Assembly: GCA_015062115.1 (NCBI GenBank)
Contig: SUVG01000004.1
Coordinates: 142,947 to 206,946, forward strand
Source of the DNA: Elusimicrobium sp.
GTDB taxonomy: Bacteria; Elusimicrobiota; Elusimicrobia; Elusimicrobiales; Elusimicrobiaceae
Direction of reading: 5' to 3'
DNA: 64,000 nt
Shown here: positions 50,320 to 61,100 of the stretch, in pieces
How the letters are laid out: every line of letters begins with the position of its first letter
Numbering within the stretch: position 1 is the first letter of the stretch
Made by a program: the position numbers and the translations under genes
The notes under the pieces: model-generated
What the model was told of the DNA's origin: nothing
Database searches by the model: none
What the model saw: the letters and a program-made list of their open reading frames with translations, nothing else

Positions 50320-52888
50320 AGTAACCGGATCGCGCTTACAATTCAATACCGGGCTAATCTCTCCGGAAGCAGAGGCGCGCGTGGATATTCAACAGTACGG
50401 ATATGCGTGCCGGCAGTTAACGAACATGACTCCTCATGTGGTCGGTGGCGTAAGCCGCCGTGGCGGGTCTGTTTATGTGCATGGAACACGCCAAAACGAC
50501 GGGAAAACGCAGGCAGCCCTGTTGGTTCCTTTTACCGTAACCAAAACGATTTCTTATATGTTGGAACTTACCGACTACCACTTGCGCGTGTACCACAATC
50601 ACGAACTTGTGACGAAGGAAGACGGTAGTGCGTATGATTTGCCGACTCCATACTCTTTGCAAGATTTGTTCGACGAAGACGGTTCTTCGCGCTTAAGTTA
50701 TCTGCAAGTCAACGATGTGATGTACTTCTGCCACGAGAATCACCCCGTACAGAAGTTAAGCCGCTACGGTACGACGGATTGGAGATTTGAAGGACTTGTG
50801 CTTGATGACGGCCCTTTTGCCCGCGAAAATACAAACGAAAATAAGGTGCTTACGGCAAGCGGAGAAACCGGAATTGTGACTGTGGAAGCGAAACTTTCAG
50901 GTAGTGCCAAGAGAAAAGGAGACTTGGAAGTTCCGGCGGGAGGTGGCAATTTTGGTGCGGTTTTTACAATCGAGCAAGAAGGAAAAGAAATTGCATCAGG
51001 GTCAAAAAAAACATCTTACAACGAGGAAATTCATAAACCGTGGAACTCTGTCTTTGCGCAGATTATTAAATCTTCTAATTTGGGCCTTTCGATTGAAACC
51101 ACAAACAATTACGAAGACTTCATCTTAACCGATGTTTCGGAAGGAAAAATCTACTCCGGAAAAACGCTTGTTTTTAAGTGTACTTTATGGGACGGAAGAG
51201 TCTTCTCGTATTCTTTGGAACTAGACGACACGGCGACCGAACTTGATATTTTCTCCGAAAGAGATGTTGGTCGTGTTATTCGATTAACTTCCCAAAATGT
51301 GGATACGAAGTATTGGTATATCGGCCGCGAAAGCGTGAAAAACGGAGACATCTTAAAGAGTGAAGGTAAATACTACGAAGCGCAAGCCGACGGAACCTGT
51401 GGAAGCATTAAGCCGCAACACACGGAAGGAACAGAATCCGACGGTAAAATAACTTGGAAATACCTTCATGCAGGTTACGGGTGGGGAACCATCACCAAAT
51501 ATATCTCCCCGTCTTCCGTGGAAGTAATTGTCAATGGACGATTCCCGAAGGAAATTTCTACATACAAATGGCAGATGGGCATTTTGGGTGAAGAAGGAAA
51601 ATTCCCACATGTGGCCTTCTATTTCAAAGACCGTCTCGGCCTTGGTATTGATACAAAAGAAGGCATGAATATCTGCTTTTCCAAAACGGGAGATTACGAG
51701 AACTTTGCCGAGCAAGACTACGGCGAAGTGTTGAACGATTCTGCCTTCAGCATGACCATTTTGACTTCCCTTTGCAAACTTTCCTTCGTGAAGGAAAGCG
51801 AAGCCCTTTATGTGGGTACGCAAGGGCAGATTTTGCAGATTCGGCCGATGTCTTCGGGCGAAGTATTCGGCCCTAAAAATGTGGCCTACGATATTATTGC
51901 TCCTGTCGGGGCGAAGATGCTTGCTCCCATTAGCGTTGGCGGAAGTATGCTCTTTGCCGGATTGAAAGGGAAGGATTTGTACGACCTTGGCTATTCTTCC
52001 GATACCGAAACTTACGAGCCGACAGAAGTGAGCATTTTGGCTAAAGAGCATTTGGCTCAAGGCGTGATCGCATGGGCCTTGCAATACGAACCCAAACGCG
52101 TGGTATGGTGCTTGCGCCGTGACGGTAAACTGCTTGGCCTTACCTATAACAAGAGCCAAATGGTGCAGGCATTTCACTTGCACGAAACTGACGGGAAATA
52201 TGTGTCTATTGCCGTGATTCCCTCTCCTGACGGGCAAACGGACGAACTGTGGGCCGTCGTAAAACGCGGGGAAGATTACCGGGTGGAATACTTTAGGGAC
52301 GGGCTACCGGTAGATGTGCCGGCTGACTTAAGCACGGAAGAACGCGCCGAATTTAACCGGAAGTATGCCTTCTTTGTGGATAGCGGCCGCCAATACACTT
52401 TTGAAGCGCCTGTAAGCCGTTTGGAAGGGCTTAGTTGGCTTGGCGGAAAGGAAGTGGCGGTGTTGGCTGACGGGCAGGCATATACGGCCCATGTGGACGG
52501 ACGAACGCTTACTTTGGAACTTAAAGAACCGGCAAGTGTGGTTACGGTAGGGCTTCCGTACAAAAGCACATTGGAACCTACGCCGATTGTTTCTACTTCT
52601 GCCTCTTCTGCCGTGGCGCGTATTAACCAAGTAGCAGTTCGCTTGCAGAATAGTTGCGGGTTTTGGTATGGGGACGGGGAAGTAAAAGACCCGTATGAAT
52701 TGGAATCCGGAAACACTTTGAAAACCGGGGACGCGCTTATCCATTGGAACGGAAACCAAACCTTGCCCGATACAAACGACAAGGCCATTGTAAATACGAC
52801 CGGCGCACGCATGGTATTCGAAACCGAATCGCCATTGCCATTGACTATTTTGGGGTTGTTCCCACAAATTGAAATTAGCGGAAATTAA
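50309..52888 (+). CDS. Tail tubular protein B (T7 gp12-like nozzle)
   Basis: 859 residues. LQFNTGLISPEAEARVDIQQYGYACRQLTNM is the start of the gp12-like nozzle family, followed by repeated beta-strand modules to the C-terminus. Six copies would form the tail tube through which DNA leaves. Length is typical (about 800 residues). Overlaps gp11-like gene, coupling their translation. Confidence 0.9.
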   Translation: MASKVTGSRLQFNTGLISPEAEARVDIQQYGYACRQLTNMTPHVVGGVSRRGGSVYVHGTRQNDGKTQAALLVPFTVTKTISYMLELTDYHLRVYHNHELVTKEDGSAYDLPTPYSLQDLFDEDGSSRLSYLQVNDVMYFCHENHPVQKLSRYGTTDWRFEGLVLDDGPFARENTNENKVLTASGETGIVTVEAKLSGSAKRKGDLEVPAGGGNFGAVFTIEQEGKEIASGSKKTSYNEEIHKPWNSVFAQIIKSSNLGLSIETTNNYEDFILTDVSEGKIYSGKTLVFKCTLWDGRVFSYSLELDDTATELDIFSERDVGRVIRLTSQNVDTKYWYIGRESVKNGDILKSEGKYYEAQADGTCGSIKPQHTEGTESDGKITWKYLHAGYGWGTITKYISPSSVEVIVNGRFPKEISTYKWQMGILGEEGKFPHVAFYFKDRLGLGIDTKEGMNICFSKTGDYENFAEQDYGEVLNDSAFSMTILTSLCKLSFVKESEALYVGTQGQILQIRPMSSGEVFGPKNVAYDIIAPVGAKMLAPISVGGSMLFAGLKGKDLYDLGYSSDTETYEPTEVSILAKEHLAQGVIAWALQYEPKRVVWCLRRDGKLLGLTYNKSQMVQAFHLHETDGKYVSIAVIPSPDGQTDELWAVVKRGEDYRVEYFRDGLPVDVPADLSTEERAEFNRKYAFFVDSGRQYTFEAPVSRLEGLSWLGGKEVAVLADGQAYTAHVDGRTLTLELKEPASVVTVGLPYKSTLEPTPIVSTSASSAVARINQVAVRLQNSCGFWYGDGEVKDPYELESGNTLKTGDALIHWNGNQTLPDTNDKAIVNTTGARMVFETESPLPLTILGLFPQIEISGN

Positions 52889-52897
52889 GGAGAAAAC

Positions 52898-53446
52898 ATG
52901 GATTGGTTAACAGGTTTAATCGGGGCGGTAAGTAATACTTTTGCTGGGTATTATAACAGCAAAGCGCAGCAAGCGCAGTATAACGCACAAGCAGCGCGGG
53001 ACGAAGCAAATGCTACTCGTGCGGCAATTGAAACTACTTTTGCCGAAGAGCAAATGCGCAAGAAGGGAAGGCAAGATATTGCGAACTTAACGGCTTCTAT
53101 TGCCGAAAATGGGCTTATCGGTGCGGCATTTGACAAACTTGTGGAACAAAGCATTGAGAACGCTTATTTTGATGCCTTCAATGTCCGCAATCAAGGGTTG
53201 AGCGAATTTTACAACTACAAGAACTCTGCCGCCGAAAACCGATTTCAAGCGCGCAGTTCTGCTCGTATGCGCCGATCCGCTGTGAGTATGGGGATTGCGA
53301 AGGCGGGGGCTTTGGCTCTTGCCGGAGCGGCCAAATATAATCAACAAAAACTTGCTGATGACACGCTTGGCAAGATTAAATCCGGAGCAGAGGTAGAAAA
53401 GAATAATCTTTTCGCGGGCGGCATTGATTGGGGGAAAGTAAAATGA
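52898..53446 (+). CDS. Internal virion protein (T7 gp14-like)
   Basis: 182 residues, helical and Ala/Gln-rich: YYNSKAQQAQYNAQAARDEA and IGIAKAGALAL-like MGIAKAGALALAGAAKY. This pattern and position match gp14-type ejection proteins, which help build the channel across the cell envelope. AAGGAGA precedes the ATG and the 3' end overlaps the next gene by ATGA. Confidence 0.75.
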   Translation: MDWLTGLIGAVSNTFAGYYNSKAQQAQYNAQAARDEANATRAAIETTFAEEQMRKKGRQDIANLTASIAENGLIGAAFDKLVEQSIENAYFDAFNVRNQGLSEFYNYKNSAAENRFQARSSARMRRSAVSMGIAKAGALALAGAAKYNQQKLADDTLGKIKSGAEVEKNNLFAGGIDWGKVK

Positions 53447-55143
53447 ACGGAAAACCGAGAATAAATCCTATTGAACAACAAACATCCGTCCGCTTGGGCC
53501 GTGACCAAGTAGAGCGCAAAGTAACTTCCCCTATGGGTAGTGCTTTAGCCGGCATTGGCGACCTCGCCCAAATTATGGGCCAAGCCATGAAAGAGCGCGC
53601 CAGTGCCAAAGAGAAATACAACGAGCAACTTATTCGCAATTGGGAAGAGCAACTCTCCAACAAATACAAAGCACTCGGTGGGCAACTCAACCAAAGCCAA
53701 GACCCCGATGAATACGATTCCATTGCAAAATCCGCTTTGGACGACATGAAATCATCCGGCAAACTTTTCCTTGGCGAAAAACTCTATAAAAAATGGGAAG
53801 GAGAACACGGGCAGAACTATTATAACTCCATCGGTATTGATGTGGACAACAAAAAGCAGGGCCTTTATCAAAAAAAGGCGTACGAACTGGCAAAAGATAC
53901 CGTAAAACAAATGGCATACAATTACGGCTATGCCGAAACAGACGAGGAAAGAGAAATTATCCATAAACAGTTTAGAGAACAAATAAATGATAAATCTTTT
54001 TCTCCCATTGAGGTTTTGGCTCTTACCGAATCTTTTAAGAAGGAATCTAGCAATTCCCGCTTGGCCTATTTGGTAGATAAATCACCCCAAACCATCGCCT
54101 CTGTAGATAAAGACGGCAATGTAATAAGCGTTATGGACGACCCAAAACAATATACAAACCTGACCATTGCGGAAAAAGTGGATTGGAAAAACAAAGCCCT
54201 TCGTATACAAGCGGCGCGGAAAAAAGATGAAGAATTGGCCGCTAAAAAGGGGAAAGAGGATTATTTGTATATGCGTGCGGCAAAACTGGCAGAAAGCGAC
54301 CCGCTCTCTTTACAAAATGAAGTGATTGGCGCAAAGGCCGATATTTTTGCCTTTCAACAAAAATTGGCCGAAAAGGGAGTGTCTGTCGGTATCAAGGACT
54401 TAAATTCTTACTTAGATTTTGTGCAAAAAAACCTGTTAGATGACCCTTTCACTCCTTTGGGTAAACAAAAAGCCGCTAATTTTGCCTCCGCCGAAACGGC
54501 CTTTAAGGAATTTGGAATCAAGGACGGAAAAGTAAAAACAGGGAATCTTGATAATACGGAAAACTTATTGGGCATTATCAATCGGTTACAAGCGGGTATT
54601 AAAAACGGAGATTATAGCGAATCTGATTCAAAAAAAGCCCGCGAATATGCCCACCAAGCGGCGGTAGTTCTCGGCGAAAAATTAAAAAAAGCAAACAACT
54701 GGGAGTGGAACGGTTTTGACGGTACTGAATTTTTACAAAACTCTATTTCAAAAATGGCCAAAAGAGAAGGATTATTTGATGCTTTTGCTCCTGAAGATTT
54801 AGCGGGCATGTATATAAGCGCCGTGCAAATGGCCGACGAACAGGGAATCAATTTAAGTTCCCCTTTCAAAGAAAACCGGGAAAAACTTACCGCCGTATGG
54901 AACAAAGCCCGCACGGAATTTATTGCGGCGAAACACGGAGTGCCGGTAGATACGGTAGATGCGGCTCTTATGGGGGGGCAACTGGTTGCCTTGATGCGAA
55001 ACCCCAAAGCAGGAAAAACCGAAAAAATGGCCGAAGCCAAAGGGCTTATCGACCAATACAAAGCAAAGAAATGGAATGGCACGAATTTGCGCGCCAAACA
55101 AAGCCCCAATGGGCAAGTATCTGTTTACTTCGATGAGGAATAA
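53443..55143 (+). CDS. Internal virion protein (T7 gp15-like position)
   Basis: 566 residues from the ATG at 53443, which overlaps the previous stop with GGGGGA upstream; a reading from 53428 has no support. The protein is hydrophilic and helical (PMGSALAGIGDLAQIMGQAM, then long Lys/Glu helices). No catalytic motif is visible. It sits where T7 gp15 lies, between gp14-like and the large ejection protein, and is probably part of the DNA ejection complex. Confidence 0.72.
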   Translation: MNGKPRINPIEQQTSVRLGRDQVERKVTSPMGSALAGIGDLAQIMGQAMKERASAKEKYNEQLIRNWEEQLSNKYKALGGQLNQSQDPDEYDSIAKSALDDMKSSGKLFLGEKLYKKWEGEHGQNYYNSIGIDVDNKKQGLYQKKAYELAKDTVKQMAYNYGYAETDEEREIIHKQFREQINDKSFSPIEVLALTESFKKESSNSRLAYLVDKSPQTIASVDKDGNVISVMDDPKQYTNLTIAEKVDWKNKALRIQAARKKDEELAAKKGKEDYLYMRAAKLAESDPLSLQNEVIGAKADIFAFQQKLAEKGVSVGIKDLNSYLDFVQKNLLDDPFTPLGKQKAANFASAETAFKEFGIKDGKVKTGNLDNTENLLGIINRLQAGIKNGDYSESDSKKAREYAHQAAVVLGEKLKKANNWEWNGFDGTEFLQNSISKMAKREGLFDAFAPEDLAGMYISAVQMADEQGINLSSPFKENREKLTAVWNKARTEFIAAKHGVPVDTVDAALMGGQLVALMRNPKAGKTEKMAEAKGLIDQYKAKKWNGTNLRAKQSPNGQVSVYFDEE

Positions 55144-55145
55144 CT

Positions 55146-58100
55146 ATGGACGAAAAAACCGATTTTAATTTGCAATCCGCACCCCATAAACAATCCGTAT
55201 GGGTAGATAAATACAATATCCCTGTAATGACCGACTTAAAACGGCCCGACGAAATTTTGTATGCCACTGAAACCCAAGTACTCGGCAAGCCCAAAACGAA
55301 CTACTTTGCCATGATGGATTTTGAAGAACCGGTGGAAGAAACTGCCAAGCATGCCTTGGGGGAAATGGCCCTTCACTCGTTGGAAAGTTTCGCTCCGGGG
55401 GCGTTTGCCGCGCGTATGCTTAGCAAAAACCCGTTTGTCCGCGGTTTATCATCAGCCGTAATAGACACCGCTCGCGCCGGTGTGGCGCATACGCTTAAAG
55501 ATGTGGCTACTGTAAACACTTTCCTCGGTAGTGATACGGATTCCCTATTAGAAAGACACCGAAAAATAGATGAAGCAAACCCTACCATGCCGGCTGTTTT
55601 GCGTTGGCACGAAAAAGCAAAGGCTGATTTCAAAGCCAAGGCCGATTTTTTGAGACCTTTTAAGCCCGTAGAAGAAGAAAAAATCAAAGAACGCATCACG
55701 GCTTTGAGCGCGGAACAAAAGAAGGTGGACGAATTTAACCAAAAAGTAAAGTATGTAGTGGATAACTTTTTATCCCAAACGGGCCTTGCCAAAACGGAAA
55801 AAGACGGCTTTTGGTACGATTTGGGATCCGCCGGGGGAAGTGTGCTGACCTCTATTGCTTTGTTGGCAGCAGCCCGTAATCCTGCCATCGGGGCCATGAT
55901 TTTTGGCGCGGCAGAAGGCCAAGGCACTTACGAAAGTGCCGTTGCGGCCGGGGTGGCCCCCGAAGATGCTTACCGGTTGGCCAAAACAAACCAAGCCTGG
56001 ATTACCGCTACCGAAATGGTGGGAGATAAATTCTTTAGCAAACTGCTTTACGGAAAAGGGATTCTTGGTAAATACTCCAAGCGTATTTTGGAACAAAGTA
56101 AAAACGCACGCAAAATAGAGCAAGATTTGCTTGTTGCGGGTGTTGGCTTGGTGGAAGGGGGGACGATTGAGGCAAGCCAAGAAACCTTGCAAAATGTAGG
56201 AACCGATATTATCCACAATTTGGGTGGCGCTGATGATAAAAAGGTGGGCGAAATTATTAAAGATGCGCTTTATGCGGGGCTTTTGGCTTTTGTGCTCGGT
56301 GGTGTGCCTGGCGGCGCAATCGGTGTGGCGCAATTAAACAAGTATGCCGATAATGTGAGTAAAGAATTGCAAAGCATGGGTGTACCTGCCGATCGCGCGG
56401 CCGAAATCGCCCGTGAAACGGCTTTAACCGTAACCGCCAGTGAGTTTGTGGACGATTCTATCAAAGCCGTTAGTAGCGAAATTAACAGCCCTTTAACAGC
56501 CGAGGATAGAAACCCTGCCGAATTTACCCGCGTAATGACCGAAGCGCAATCTCGCGAAATTGACCAAACCGCATGGGAAGTGGCGGGTAAAGTAGAAAAA
56601 GAAAGTTTACAGGCCGGTGTTGCGCCCGAAGTGGCCACCGCTACCGGTCAAGTGGCCCAAGCACTGACAAACAGTTTCTACCGCCTTACCAAACTGACCC
56701 CGAAAGACCAGGCCCACTTTAATATTTCTATTTTGAAAGGCGGGCAAAACAAACAATTGCCGGCTTTCAATCAAGCGGCGGCGATGTATAGAAATCCTGC
56801 AAAAAGTTTGTCTGAATTTGTGGAGTTTTCCAAAAACAATCACGGCAATCCGAAGGAAGATAATAAAAGTTTTTATAGATTTTTCACACAAGAAGGGTTA
56901 GAAATTGATTTGCCTTTTGAAAGAGCGATTCATAGTGATAAAGAACATCATTTAAGCCCTGATGAATTAGAAATTGTAGAGAACTCTTTTACAAAGCCAG
57001 AATATGCTGTGTTGTTGCCAAAAACAGGAGAGTATGGCGGCAGACAATTAAAATTAAAAATAAATACGAAAATCGGGAAAATGGGAAGTGTTTTGGAAAT
57101 TTTGCCGACCGGAAGAGTTTTCTTAAATACCTTCTTTTTTGATAGTGATGCCAATATAGATAATTGGGCAAAAGAAAACCTTCCCAACACGCCTAGTGCA
57201 AGACCGGTGTTTGTTGGCGAAGGCAATAATAGTATAGCGGATATTGTGGAAAAAATCAAGGGAGAAAAATCTTTCATTGATATAGATAAAATAGACCAAG
57301 AAATCAAGCCCGGCACATCTATTGAAGAAATTATTTCTACTCCTGCTTATAAGAATTTTGAAAAAGAGTGGCAAGAAGGAAATAGGTTGCAGGCAGTTGA
57401 AAACTATGCAAAATCCTTACTCCCGGAATTTGGTTTTTCCTACAAACAAACTAATCAAAGCAAAAAAAGTGAAAGCAGATATGTATTGTTTAGTGTGGGG
57501 AAAGAAGTTTCCACTTTGCGCATTTCTGCTCATAAAGACCCTGACAAACAGGCCGCTCGTTTTAGTGTAAATGTTAACGATAATCCTGAAAAAATAGCCC
57601 AAAACATTGATTTATTTTTCCATAATCCTTTGGCTGATTTAACCAAAGTTGTGACATACTTCCAACGCGGTTTCCATGGTAGCCCGCATCAATTACAAGG
57701 GGGGAAAATCTCTCTTTCTTATGTTGGCAGCGGGGAAGGCGCACAAGTTCACGGGCATGGTGTGTATGTAGCCAAACAAAAAGAAACAGGCATTTACTAC
57801 CGAACGATCAGAAACAGCGGGGAAATTTTCTACAAAGGCCAACCTATTGAAGAATTAAGAAATAATTTGGAAAAAGCCAAAGAATACAGTCGTGCTGCTT
57901 TGGTGGAAGATTTTGCGCTAAAAATGGATCACGAAGCATTGGATAGAAATTACCACTCTGCCGAAGATTTGAAATGGTTTGAAGGGGAAATTTTACCCGA
58001 TGTAAAGCAAGAAGGTACTTTGGTTGAAGTGGAAATCCCCGAAAACGAGGTGCTTTTGGATGAAGATAAACCCTTAAGAGAACAACCTGAACCGGTAAGA

Positions 58101-61100
58101 AAAGCCATTTTGGCTTATATGAACGACAACCCCGATGCCTATATCGCCCCCAAAAGCATTGATGATTTGGGGCCTACCGACGGGCGGAATTTTTATAATG
58201 ATGTGGCCTTAAATGAGCGCAGAAAAGGGGCGAAAGGGGACGGTACCCAAGAAGCCAGCCAAACGCTTAATAAATACGGCATTAAGGGCATAAAGTATGA
58301 CGGCGAACAAGACGGAGAGTGCTTTGTAATTTTTGACGAGAACGCCATAGAAATTAAAAAGACTTTTTACCAACGAAACAAAAAAGAAGTTTTTGGGGAA
58401 TTGCCGGAAATTAAAAAAGAAAGCAGAACTCAAAAAGCCGATGTGGCTATTTTGCCCGAATTTCAAAGCATCTTAAACGAAGAAATACAACCTGTCAAAC
58501 TAACGGAAACTTATTCTGATGATGTGCTTTTTACCCAAGGAGCAGATTTTAGAGAATATCTGCATGCCAATTTGGAAGAAATAGAAGGTAAATTTTATGT
58601 TTCTTCCGGGGCTTTCAAGGCTCTGGTAAGTAATAGAGATGTCAACAAAATGCTTAATACATCTAATAATTTTTCTTCTAGTGATTTCAAAAAGATGAAC
58701 AGGTTTTTTGTACTTCAATTAAAAAATCTTTTGCCTAATGCTGTTTTGGTTAAAAGATATGCGGATTTGAATCATAATAAAAATTCTTTTTATGAACGCC
58801 GCTTTGTTCCTGTAGAATACAACAATGATATTTACATTGTAAAACTTACTTTGCAAGAGTTTTTGTATCCTAGAAAAGAGTTTTCTAAAAAAGTGTATGA
58901 AGAAAACGGCCAAAAAGACTACGGTGAATATAATGTAGAAATTGTCAAAAAGATAACCCTTGGGCACGTTGCACATCCATCGAAAGATGTTGTGCAACAC
59001 GCTCAAGGGTCTAAAGATAGTATAGACAATAATTCTCAAAGAGTCAAGGGGGTAACTTGGGCCCAAGCATTGGAAGGGGTGGTGGATAACAGCGGGGCCT
59101 ATCTGCCCAATGTAAAAGTTTACACCCAAAACCCGTCCGACCCGCGCGGTATGGTGGAAATTGACGAAAAAGCACACGAGGCCATTATCCGTGTGTTTGA
59201 AAACAGCGACCCTTCCACCATTGTGCACGAACTGGCACATATTTATCTTACGATGCTCCAAAATGCCGCCAAAGTGAGCATGGACGAAAACTTCCAAAAG
59301 TTAATGGAAGATATTGATGCTTGGCTGGGTGCGCCGCAAGGAGCGGACGGCTCTTATAGTGTAGAACAGCAAGAAAAGTTTGCCCGCGCTTTTGAAGGGT
59401 ATTTGGCAGAAGGAAAAGCCCCAAGCAAAGAAATGGAAGGGGTTTTTGCTCAGTTTGCCCGTTGGCTGGCCGAAGTGTACGAAAGTGTAAAAGATTATCT
59501 GCAAATCACTCCCGAGGTGCGGAGCATCTTTGATCGCCTGCTTACGGTAGATGAACCCATTAAAAAGAGTAAATATGTGGGCAATGCCGAGCGTGCCAAA
59601 GAACTCTTAAACGCCATTAAAACAGGCCTAAAAAGCGAAGATGCTTTGGAACTGGGGGAAATGAAAGCCCTGTTAAAAACGGCTTCTACGCGCCGCCCTG
59701 CCGCGCCTAAAAACCACCTGCTCAAAGACCTGAAGAAATACGGGGCCGAGTACGCAAACGCGGGCCAGGTAGATAAAGAGGCCTATGCCAATGCCGGTGT
59801 GAAAGATAAAAAAGGCGGTATTGATGACCGCCCCGATGTGTGGTTGCAGGCCAAAGGGTATATGGATTTTGAAGAATCTACCGAAGAAACCCTTGCACGC
59901 GCCTGGCAGATGATAGAAGATGCTTTAGACGGTAAAGAAGTGTACCGGTTGGAAGATGCCGATCGTGCGGCCCAAATTGAGGCATACGACGAAAACTTAA
60001 AACTCTTGCAGGAAGTGTTCCCCGACTTAATGGAAACCGCAAACGCAAAACGCCTGATTGCCGAGTTGGAAAGAAAAGGCTATCGCGTGGTGGAAAAACA
60101 GGATATTGATAAACTGGAAAAACAGTTGGCCGAGTTGGAAAAAATGTCTGCCGGGGCAACTTCTCAAAAGGTTGGGTTGACGATAGAAGATTACAAAAGG
60201 CCAACCCATGATTTTCTTCTTCCGCCCTTGCCGGAAGAAGTGGTTAAACAGTTAGGAGTTGAAAACAAAAATGTTTTGCTCAAAAAGAACATTATTGAAA
60301 AAAATAAATCTCATCATAAAGATTTATCGCTAGACGAATATAATGATATTTTATCTCGAGGTTTGTATTCTCCCAGTTTGGTATTAAAAACCAACCCAAA
60401 AGAAAGCCCTAATTATTTTAATTTTATTTTTGAAGGAACGGATAAAAATGATAATGTCGTTGTGGAAATTTCTGCCGAAAAAGAAAACGCAGAAATAGTA
60501 AGTTTCTACCTGATTGATAAAGAAAAATTAGACAAGAAAATAAAAAGAACCGACCGAAACGGGGGGCTATCCGTTAAAACGCTTACGCGTGGTCCCAGCC
60601 CAATTAGGACTCCTTCGGTTGGTTCATTAGATAGTATATCCGATAATAAGCAAATTTTCAAGGCCGCAAACCGTGTTCGTCGGGAAGTAATCAGCGAAAT
60701 TGAAAAACGGCAACTTGCCGGCAAAGAGGAAATGCTCCGTTTTCTGAAACTGGCCAAAACACCCGAAGAAATCCGCCAAGCGGTGGCAGGTGTGCTAGAT
60801 CAAGTGGAAAAGGCCTACGAAAAAACCGAAGAAGGAAAACAAGCCAAAGAAATGTTGGCTGTTCCTAATACGGACTACGGCAAAATTAAGATTCAAATTC
60901 TAAAAGAAATTAACGAAATTAACAAAACAACCTCAGCCCGCCTAGAAGAAGCGCAAAAGGTTTTGGATAGGGAGAGTTACCTTATCCGTAATTCCGCGCA
61001 AATAACCCCCGAAATGAAGGCGGAATTTGATACTGCACGCCAAGTGATAGACCAACTGCGCGGAGCGCCATACGAAAGGGCTATTCGCGCCGCGTTGGCC

